Source: Scolanthus callimorphus | Lineage: Eukaryota; Cnidaria; Anthozoa; Actiniaria; Edwardsiidae | Direction of reading: 5' to 3' | Assembly (NCBI GenBank): GCA_033964015.1 | Contig: JAWWUD010000216.1 | Span: 26,525 to 90,524, forward strand | Length of the DNA: 64,000 nt | Shown: positions 43,111 through 53,500 of the stretch, piece after piece | Position numbering within the stretch: the first letter of the stretch is position 1 | Layout: each line of letters starts with the position of its first letter | Translations under genes and position numbers: made by a program | The notes under the pieces: model-generated | What the model saw: the letters and a program-made list of their open reading frames with translations, nothing else | The model's database searches: none | What the model was told of the DNA's origin: nothing

Positions 43111-43811
43111 CTGGACAGTTATTTTGGTTATTTCCGGTAAACTTAAATGTATTTTTGGTGATTAGAATTGATTGATTTTATGACAGGTTGTACAAAATTT
43201 AAGCGTGTGAGTGCCCCTTTAAGAATAACCGTAAAGGCCATGAACAACCACGGAAAATGCCAACTCATCTGTTGCCAACACCTGATACATTACGCCACAA
43301 AACTGAATGAGGTCTTACAGCGATTCAAAGCGCTCTTTTCTCAATTTGAAGGCAAAGTTGCTTGATTGGGCATCCCAAAAAATAACCTCAAAAAGATACG
43401 AGCACCCCCGCCATGACAATATGGGAGTCCCCCCGGGCTTCAGCCTTAGCATCAGTTTAGTTAACACACGTCTTAAAAATCTGTATTTACAGAATAAATA
43501 TCTTATCTGCAGGAGTCAGGCTCAATACCTGTCTTAGAGCTTCGTTTTATAAAATACCATTTTGGTCGTTATCAATAAATAATAAATAAACTTTGTTTGT
43601 TTTCACTCTGGTGAGATGTTTACTTTTAACTTTACTAGAAAACGGTTCTAAATTTTATGCTGATTTTTGATACCCGTATTAAAAAACATGCCGAGAATGT
43701 GTTAGTCTAGTGCTGCTTTGCAATCATGAATCAAAGAGAAAGTCAAAACAAGGATTTTAGCACACTTTAGTGATGTAAATAAAGATGTAAATAACTGATG
43801 GAGAGACAAAA

Positions 43812-44010
43812 TACTAGTCTAGGCACAGGCAGACCAGGCGAATTACTAGTAAATAAAGTTGCCTTATTACCTTATTACCTTTTTTACGAATTGTGAGAAG
43901 GCCAGAAACAGCTTTAGAGGTCTCCCCAAGACACAACTCAGGAGACATTTAGAGGTAATAAGTCAACTTTATTTACTAATAATTTGCCTGGTCTGCCTGT
44001 GGTCTACGCG
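43812..44010. repeat. foldback/MITE with GGCAGACCAGGC arms
   Basis: CACAGGCAGACCAGGCGAAT is inverse to TTTGCCTGGTCTGCCTGTG. The arms continue through TTTACTAGTAATTCGCC-type sequence and AAGTTGCCTTATTACC. Confidence 0.8.
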
Positions 44011-44204
44011 CGATCATGATTGTAGGCTTCATGGACTTATTACAGAACGGATAGAAACGGATTGCAACAATGATATACCAGAGGAAAACGCCCGAATTCC
44101 CTAGCAGAAAGCTGAACATTGAGAGACGAAAATAATGTTTGCAAAGCAGCATTAGAATGAATCAAAGTTCGTGTTGTTCATGACACGTGCAGAACCTTGT
44201 TCCC

Positions 44205-44400
44205 AACCTTAAGTATGACGTCATATTTTATGTGTGTCCTGACGTCATTCAATTGTGCTACTTGTGACGTCATGCAATGTCTATTTTAATTATAATGGCG
44301 TCATATGACGTAATATTTACTGATGTAATGACGTTATACATCAATACTTATCGCGTCATATGACGTAATATTTACTGATGTAATAACGTCATACGTCGCC
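44205..44400. promoter_or_regulatory. cluster of TGACGTCA/TGACGTAA motifs at the exchanger 3' end
   Basis: Three full TGACGTCA sites (about 44,216, 44,241 and 44,266) and several GCGTCATATGACGTAAT sites occur within 190 bp. The second part is a tandem duplication of about 60 bp. It starts immediately after the stop codon of the exchanger gene, so on the mRNA it would be 3' UTR. Confidence 0.6.
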
Positions 44401-44520
44401 TGATATCTTGCCGTAGGCAACTAGACTTGATAGGACAATATAAACAAACCACAGGAAGACCAAAAAGAGACCGGTCAGCCACTTGGACATGGCAGGCCCA
44501 CCCAGTTCACCTTTGTAGAG
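44389..44520 (-). CDS. exchanger last exon
   Basis: Acceptor CTTTTCATTTCAG. It encodes [40 protein letters not shown] and stop TGA at 44,391-44,389, matching the NCX C-terminus. It starts in phase 0 while the previous exon ends in phase 2, so one base is unaccounted for. Confidence 0.9.
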   Translation of the reverse strand, partial: LYKGELGGPAMSKWLTGLFLVFLWFVYIVLSSLVAYGKISGDV

Positions 44521-47500
44521 CTGAAATGAAAAGCAAGATGGAATGTGACTAACAAAGCTGCTATATACCTGGCATCATGATATTTCACGGCGATGCGTGT
44601 TAGCACTGAATGTTCGTTATTTACTGTAGCATAGATACACAAGAAGTTCGTTTGCGCTCGTTTCTTTGTTCCGTTGCTGAAGCTAAACGTTGTCTATACA
44701 TCGGATCTTCAATTGAGTAGCGCTTGTATGAGCACCAAGTGCGGCACGTCGCCCTAGCCGTGAGCGGGTAACCAGGGAGTTGCGAGAGAATGGAGATGAA
44801 AATGCATAAATTAAGGTTACGGAACACCGGGGTATTTATTCGTTAGCATAATTTGACAAAAAATTGTCCTATCTTGGCAAGTGATACCTCATTTTAAAGC
44901 GTATATCGTGAGCTAAACTATGGTATATAACGTTAATAAAATAGCTAAGATAGTACGCGTATTCTGATCGACTGAGAGCTGTGCATTCTCACATTATAAA
45001 CGCACGGCAGATTCAATGCTTTTATAAAAGCAATAAAAAGCGGATTTTTTAGAGGACAACTTTTTTTCGGTCAAAGAGCACGCGTGATGTTGGGAGAGAC
45101 ACGAGAAAGTTGTAAAATCACGAGCCGCACTCTTGTATTTAAATTACTGTTTTGTGTCTTTGGAGACCGATAGGTTGACAGTTCAAGACAAGTCTTTCCT
45201 GAAATACACTGTGTACTATGGGAAATAGTTGATATCCTGCGCAGCGCAGTTTTGAAATTCTGTTTTTTTTTACATTCAATGTTTTACTACACTATGTATA
45301 ACCTGTGTACATCCGCTTAACATTTAATGTTTTACTACACTATGTATAACCTGTGTACATCCGCTACTAACCTCCAAGAGGATTAGTAGCGTCTGAGGAA
45401 TCCCGTTACTAAACGTGTTCAGGTCACGCAATCCCTTCTCCAGGACTCCTGGTTCCTCATTGGCTCGCGATCACGTTATCAAATTTCTCTCGAATTTCAT
45501 TGCCTCAAACATCTTCCTTACACACACTCAGCCTGCTACAGAGGAGGGAGGTTAGTAGGGGATACACAAAGGCTAGTCACGGGCTTAACTTGTTATGCAA
45601 ACTTATTTTTCATTGCGTGACCTGAACACGTTAGTAACGGGATTTCACAGACGCTATTGATCCTTTGGGAGGTTAAGCCTGGAAAATACGAGGCACAAAA
45701 TCCCTCAACTTGTCGCGCAAAATTGTTGCGTTGCAAGTTGATGATCGATGTTTGCGCGTTTTTTTATCTCCCGCCACAACTTGTCACGCAACAAAAACAA
45801 TTGTTGCAACTTGTATAAACTTGTTGCACGAAGTAGAGTGTGGGTCTACTTTGAGCCACAAATTCTGGTTTTGTTGATCGTTTTTCATCAAACACACAAA
45901 CTTGTCGCGCAAAATTTTGCCTACAATTCAAGTTGATTAGTCAATAGAAATGAGGTGCTAAGGGCAATATCCACCTTGGGCTCGCATGTGTGATCATCAA
46001 AACAAAATGTCGCGCGACAAGTTGTGAATTTGATGAAAAGCGAGCAACAAACATAAGACTTGCAACGCAGCAATGTGCGCGACAAGTTGAGGGATTTGTG
46101 CCTCGTATTTCCCCGGCTTTAGTAGCGGATGTACACAGACTATACTATGTACTCCAGGGCACTGCGACCACACTGCGACCACACTGCGACCACGCTGCGA
46201 CCATATGGTCGCCAATGGCGACTAAACTTAGGGGTTTGGCGACCACAATCTTAGAGTTAGTCACCAAATGGCACCCCATCTTTCTGAGTTAGGCTGAGAT
46301 CCATGTTTATGTGGCGACTAAATATTTGCATTTTGGCGACTAAATTATTTAATATGTCGCCAATGGCGCCTCGCGAAAAAAGTTAATGTCGGGTCCTGTA
46401 CTCTGATGGTTTGTTACTTACATATCTTCTATGACGAGAAGGACGAGGCAAGCGCCACCACAGCATGCGAACACGAGGACGGAGAAGGAGAGGTTGCCGC
46501 TTTTGACTTTATAGGTTGTCCCTTGCACGGCATGGTAGATCGTGCTCATCACCCATGGCAACCCCAAACCCAGGAATACATTCACACTGTTACTTCCTGA
46601 GGACGATTAAAGAAAACTTGAGTAACACACATCATACATACTGCACTTACTATTTATGTTTATTTTTGTCAGTGAGCACACTCTAGAGCCGAGTTATAAA
46701 GCGATGTTTCCTTACATTATCCAAGAATGCCGACATAACCGCGTGTTGTAGAGACACTAAAACACTAAAACTTAATCACAGTCAGTTGGTCTGATCGGTA
46801 GCTGGCTCGGCGCTAAGTCGCTCGGTCCGTCACTAAGTCAGTCGGCCGATCGATCATCTCTCCCGCTGACTTCCTGTCAGCGCGTCTATCTCTCCCTTCT
46901 CTGTATGCCTGCCTGTCTGCTCTCTGCACGTCTGGCTGTCTGTCTACCTGCTTTCTGTCTGTCTTCTGTCTGTCACGCTTGTCTGCCGATTTGTCTGTCT
47001 GTTGGTTTGTCTGTATTTTGTCTGTCTTTCGGTATGTCTGTCTTTTGTCTGTCTGTCTGTTTTCCTGTTTATCAGCCTGTCTGTCTATCTGTCTGTCTCA
47101 GTGTGTCTGTGTCTGTTTGTCAGCCTGTCCATTGGGTCTGTCTATCTGTCTCTTTGTCTACCTGCCCGTCTGTCTGTCTGTATCTTTGTCAGACTATCCG
47201 TCGGTCTGTCTGTCTGTGTTTGTCAGCCTGTCCGTCGGTCTGCCTGTTTTCAGCCTGTCTGTCCGTCCGTCCGCCCGTCCGTCTGTCTGTCTGCCTGTCT
47301 ATTTGTCAGCCTGCCCGTCTATCCGTCCATGAATTTACCTGTTATATTGCCAATAGCAGCATCCGCGCCTGCGTCCTGTAATGCCGCTGTCCTGCTAGCC
47401 ATGGTGTCAGGCAGGCTCGTACCAATAGCAACTATCGTGATACCCGTCACACTAGTTCTCAGATCAACAACACATCCAAGCAATTTACCCAGCTGTATAA

Positions 47501-50500
47501 ACATTCAACAATACGAAAGAAAAGCGTTAAGAACTGTAAGGGGGTTCTTCATTACCCTAATTTCTAGCCTTCGTACACCAGGTAGTTAAAGAGTCTGCAT
47601 CAGCCACTCCTTTGTTAGGGTTTTCTTTCGATATTAGAAGACGAATTACGTGTAGAAATCGCTTAATGAAACATCTAAAAACAAAATTTAAGATTTGATT
47701 TACCGAATTCAATCGAGAACATTGCTCTATATTTTCTAAATCAGCCGATGGAAATGGATGCTTTCTCCGTCTTGGTATGTTCCTATGCTGTAAAAATGGC
47801 GGCTGACACAGGCTCTTTTACCTGTTAACGATATAAACGATATTTACTCACTTGCTCTACAACTGCAGTCAGCGCAGCGATAAACATCAAGGACATTATG
47901 AATGCTGGCCATCCTCCTAACCACGGTCTGTGGAGAAACGAGTACGTTATTAGACGCTCCACATTTTACCAAACAGAACAAGTACCTACTGCATTACAAG
48001 AAAGAAGTGTGATATTTTGACAATGCCTAGCCGTGCGTAACGCGGGTAACCTGTGTAGCTAGTTCCTAGCTCAAAGATGATAACACAAAGATGGCGGCCT
48101 ACATCAACAGCGTTTTTCTGGCACTTAAAGTGCATATGAAGGGAAATCAGTTTTTGACTCTCTGGACAGATCATTATATAGAGGATATTACACGGTGGCG
48201 CGAAGATATGAGTTTTATTTTCGAGTGGCAAGAACAATATTTTACGAATGAGCGCAGCGAATGAGTAAAATATTGTTTTTGACACGAGAAAATAAAACTC
48301 ATATCTCCAAGCCACCGTGTAATTTTCTTTTTATTATATAGACAAACCAGAAAAAAATATTCCAAATTGATTTCCAAGCATTTTTGTTTTGACCGATATC
48401 CTCACTAGTGAGGATATGGAAAATATGTCACTGAAGACCCGGATGTAGCTTCGTATGAGATCTACGAGTGGCGTATTTCCCAGTAAACACACTCGTGTCT
48501 ATATAATAAATATTCAATATTTATACAGGCTGGTCAAGTTCAGCTAATGCTGGTTTAAATTGAGGCCTGTGGTTAGTATTGTGAGTCCTGCACTGAGGAT
48601 GGGCAACTTCCGACGTCCTCGTGGTTCTTTAACGTCCCTCTGGTTCCGGTTAGTGTAGTGCATGTGAGAGACGGGACCTACGGTTTAACGTCCTTATCCG
48701 AGAAGACGCGAAGGTCTAACCATTTGCAGATGTTAAAGCAAAGGCAGCACCTTCTCCTCAATTATTAGAAAAAGACCCTGAGTGTTCGCCCGGCCGGGAT
48801 TTGAACTCCCAACCTCCCGAACATAAGCCCGGCGCTCTACCACTGCGCTAACCGGTCGTCGGTGTAAACGGACAAAACATGCAGACCAAGTTTAAAGACC
48901 CGTTTACACTGGAAATTTTTGCTGCAATTCTTGTCGCGCGAGTCGCGCGATTTCTCTCGCACGTACGCGTCAACTCAAAATCACAATTGTAAACTAGGTG
49001 CAACTTGGCGCGATTTTTGTCGCGTGATGTCGCGGAGATTTCAAACATATTCTAAACTCTTTGCAACATGATGCGATTTGAAGAAAAGAGAGCGCAGAAA
49101 TCGCACCGGATTTCCATCTCGTTCACACAAGAGAATTAAAATTGCAACTTGCGCGAGAAAAATCGCCGCGACAAATGAAACAAAAATCGAAAGTGTAAAC
49201 CGGCCTTAAGATATGCCTTACTAACCTTGGCGGTATAAAAGCGAATAAGACTTTCCAGAAGAATGTAACAAAATGAAGAACACAGTCTGTAGTAGTTAGA
49301 GGTAATTCATTACCATCCTCATCTTCATCTCCTTGTATTATCATCGCGCTGAAAGGAATGAAAACCACAAGTCAGTTACTTATTGACGGTAACTGGCCAC
49401 ATTACAGCTGTTTCAGGTAACACGCGACTTCGCCGTTGCCGCAGAGTTTGGCAGTTGGTTTTTCTGTGCTGTCCATCAATGCAATCCGTGAGTCAATCAT
49501 ATCCTTACTCAGTGCATTCGATTGGCTTCCCTTGCGAGACATGTCGCGACAGAAGCCAATTCACTGCACTAGGCGAAACTTGGCAAGGATCTGATTGGCT
49601 CACAATGGTTTGAATGACTACAGAGGAAATCCTAACTGCCAAAAGCTCTCTCGATGTTTTGAACGCGCTGGGTCGCGCATTGCCTGAAACAGCTATAAAT
49701 GCAATCAGACGTGTGAGGAGTGTAAAACACCTGAACAAAAAACTCGCGATTTCGGTTTTAGTAAATATAAAACACGTATTATTCTAAGGCAGCTGCAGAT
49801 GTCCGCAATTGGTATCTTTTCCAAGGTGTATGTCCCCACACGAGCCATTTTGGTTTGTCCAACCAAGGCTACAAACCTAGTACTAGGGAGGGAGAGCTAT
49901 TACGATAAATATTTTGGGCCTGAGAGAGATAAGTCTATAATGTGTACTTACTCTTCAAATTGTGAGCGCCATGTTTTCGAGAGACTCTCTTCATCTTGTG
50001 ACGTAATTATGTTTGCCACTCTGTCGACGATGTCGTCCACGTCTGAAACAACACAGACACAATAAGGGAAAGGACAAAGCACTTGCTCCAGACAGTAACT
50101 ATTTTAGACAAATGGTCCCTCTGACAAGTGGACGCCTTTTTTTCTATTCTAGGGGCGGGCGAGGAGGGGGCTAAATGGTGCTCCATTGTGAAGGAGACAG
50201 ACACCTTTAAAGGGAACTCTCCAGATGAAAGGCAAAAACAGACACAAGGGAAAGGTCAAATCACTTGCTCCAGACAGTAACTGTTTTAGAAATGGTCCCT
50301 CTGATTTGTGACGCCTTATTTCTATTCTAGGGGCGGGGAGGGCCCCATTGAGAAGGAGACAGACACCTTTACAGGGAACTCTCCAGAAGAAAGGCAAAAC
50401 TGACGTGACATCATGGATTACACATCCGGCTCCACCCAAACAACAATGGAGATCCAAATATGATTATTGCTCCGCAGCAATGTGAAGTTTCTAAAAGCGC

Positions 50501-53500
50501 CAAAAGTTTCTAAAATGAGTCATACTCGTAAACCAGAACTCCCCGGCTTGTCACCTTGCGTAGGATCTGGTTACAGCCATGTGAGAGCCTTGGCTAATTT
50601 TGAACATTGGTGCATGTGCAGAAAGTTATTTGTCTCAACAGCTTTGTCTCAATCGCGCATGCGTCAGTGTCTGTTACCAGAGCCATTCCCGCTCTTCTAC
50701 TCGCGGGGGAGGCTCTGGTGACAGCCACTCACGCATGCGCGAGATTTGATACAGAGCCGTTGAGAGAAAGATCTTTCTGCGCATGCACCAACGTTCAAAA
50801 CCAGCCAATCAGCAAAGGTCCTCAATGGATGTCACCAGAGCCTCCCCCGCGAGGAGACGAGCCGGGGAGCTCTGGGTAAGAGATGTTACCAAGCAATCTC
50901 GTACCCAGAGCCCGTCATCTTTTGGCCAGCGGCAAGATTCAGAGCTCTGGGATAATCAATTTTTTATGTCAAATTCTGGGCTTCGGTTTTATTTTTTTTT
51001 TGCTGAATTTTGCCGCAAACCACTGTAGATCTTAGTTCTTTAACTGTTTATTGGAGTTCGGGGATTTTTCTTGCATTTTGTGAAGTTTTGTGAGTTTTAA
51101 TGGCGAGTTCGTTATGCTCTTGATCTACCACGCATGCTCACAAATTTGGATCCCCCGAGAGCCCTGAATCTTGCCGCTGCCCAAAAGATGACGGGCTCTG
51201 GGTACGAGATTGTTACCAGAGCCTTCCCCGCGACGAGAAGAGCCGAGGAGCTCTGGGTTCGAGAATGGATATGAGACTACACTTTCTGAAAATCACCCCC
51301 GAGCCACCTTAATTGCTTTACCTTGTGTTTTTTAATACACTTACCGCTTGATATGTGTACCACTGTAGCTGTTCGTTCTCCTATCCGGGCACCAGGACTT
51401 GGGTCATGAATCAGGACAACGAAGTTGGTATTCTACACGTTGGTGGAGAGAAGGAAAATTACACAAGTAAGTCTGAAGTCAACTCGGCCCTTGTTCACCA
51501 AGAACGCGGATTTATTCGACCCCATGAACAACAAGTTGAACTCAGTCAGAGACCGTGCCAGGAGTTGCGCTCGAAGGTTAAGTACAAATTTACATGATGA
51601 GAGGCTTGCTAAAGTCGGGGAAACCCGTCTTAATTTTCGACTTACGCGTTCACGAGCACCTCAATACGGACAAGACCTCTCACGTGGTCAAACATTTATC
51701 GCAGTCAGATGAATGCCGAGCAACCTGAGCTCGAGTGACTGCTTCGAGATAATAGATCGGGGCACTCGGTATTATTCCATCAAGATCAATGAAGCTATTC
51801 ATATCAAATGGCGGAGACCAGTACTGAAGCAACGAGTACAACACCGCAATGTTTCTCTGAACATTTGATCGCTAATTTCGTTGTACATTCCTGCTTACAT
51901 TGTATTATGTAATATAAATGTAAACGCTTTGCCGCTTGGCCATATTCTGGGGAAGAGGTGTGTCCACCTCGAGGCACGTCAAGTTTTTATTAAACATGAA
52001 AAAACTAAAAACTATCGTCAGATCACTACAATTGTTGATGTTACTGCTGCTTAATCGTCCTTAGGGCCGACCATTTAACTTTTGAGGAGGGGGGGGGGGG
52101 GCTTTCCTGCACAGCAAAATGATGACTAAAACCCTTCTTTTTTATTGGAAAAAAATTTTCACCGCTTAACAGAGGTAGAAAAAAAAATCTTGCACCGACA
52201 AAAAAGCCCCCCCCCCCTCAAAAGTTAAATGGTCGGCCCCTTAGGGATTGACTGTACCATTGCGTTTACCTGAGTCTCGGAGTTAATTTTAACCACAATT
52301 TGTTTGGACGTCTCTCCGTGCTGAAATAACAACGTGCCCTCGGTCACTTGTTGATAATCACACTGCCTGTTGTCAAGTTGTATCTCCGTACCACCCACAG
52401 CTGTACCGTTCCTGTCAAAATCACGCACAAAAACATGATATAAACCTTTACGGGTGGTCGCCTTAGTTCTCCAGGTACGCTCAGGGCCTCCAGGCCCTCC
52501 TCGCGCGCGCCTCATAGTTTGTACGCGTCACATGAACTTGTTTTTGTAACTGCCCTGATGAAGGACAAAATAAATGTCCGAGACGTTTAAACAACTTTAA
52601 AAACCTGAAACCTTCCCTTGTCACGCCCCTGCATTTCCTGATGCCCTTAATTGGAAGCTGAGGAGTACTTTGTGTCAATGGAACTGTGTAAGGGTAAACA
52701 TTAAAATGTCACTTCGTCGGGGTTTCCTGGTGCAAAAGTCTTTACTTTGATGGCTTTGCCTGGTGACGATCCTAGCGTGCAGATGGGCGAGGTCTATAAC
52801 CTTCCAGCTCTAGTGGCAGAACGCACACAGGTCTTCTCATTGTATTTTCAACATTTGGCCCAAAACCTTGGCATAAAGACAGACACGCTCCTGACTTTTC
52901 AACAAACAAGAGATCTAAACAGGACCTAAACAGGATCTAAACAGGTTTTTTGTGCGGTACTTACATTGTGTGGTACCGAATCGTAACCGTCCCGTCACAT
53001 CCTTTACGACGCACAACTGTGCACGTGGCTTCTCCGGTTACAAAGTTCGCGTGGTAACTTGCTTGTTCAAATGAAAACTCGCCAGGTTCTACAAATTAAA
53101 CACAGAACTGATTAAAGAGCCCGTGTCAGCCACTCCTTTGTTATTGTTTTCGTTCGATATTAGACGAATTACGTGTAGAAATCTATTAATAAACATCTAA
53201 AAACAAAGTTTCAGATTTGGTTTACCAAATTCAATTGAGAACATTGCTCTATATTCTCAAATCAGCCAATGGAAATGGATGCTTTCTCCGACTTGGTATG
53301 TTGCTATGCTGTCAAAATGGCGGCTGACACAGGCTCTTTAAGGACTTTCATAAGCAAAGATTCGCTAATGCAAAGACGACTAAAAATCAATAAATTTAAT
53401 ATAGCTCGACGTTTTGACGTCCCAATGACGTCCAACATGATCTCGAACTTAAAATGAGGATTATCATCAATTGTTAAATGGCCTTAAAATGAGGATTATC

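Larger units (their letters stand above)
41589..43222. mobile_element. 1.63-kb TTAA-flanked element carrying a spliced-looking ORF
   Basis: Left end TTAA-AGAGGCACTCGCACGC; right end GCGTGTGAGTGCCCCT-TTAA. The interior holds a promoter-like region, exon 41,919-42,038, a Cys-containing frame (42,180-42,503) and a later foldback insertion (42,740-42,900). Confidence 0.72.

Noticed and set aside
46905..47589. Plus-strand Cys/Ser/Val-rich ORFs of up to 195 codons
   Set aside because: All three frames are open because of the CTGT satellite; the exchanger exon is on the other strand.
48790..48858. Functional tRNA gene on the minus strand
   Set aside because: The tRNA-like head continues into a 220-bp body shared with 61,838-62,220, as in a SINE; the same holds for the head at 61,838.
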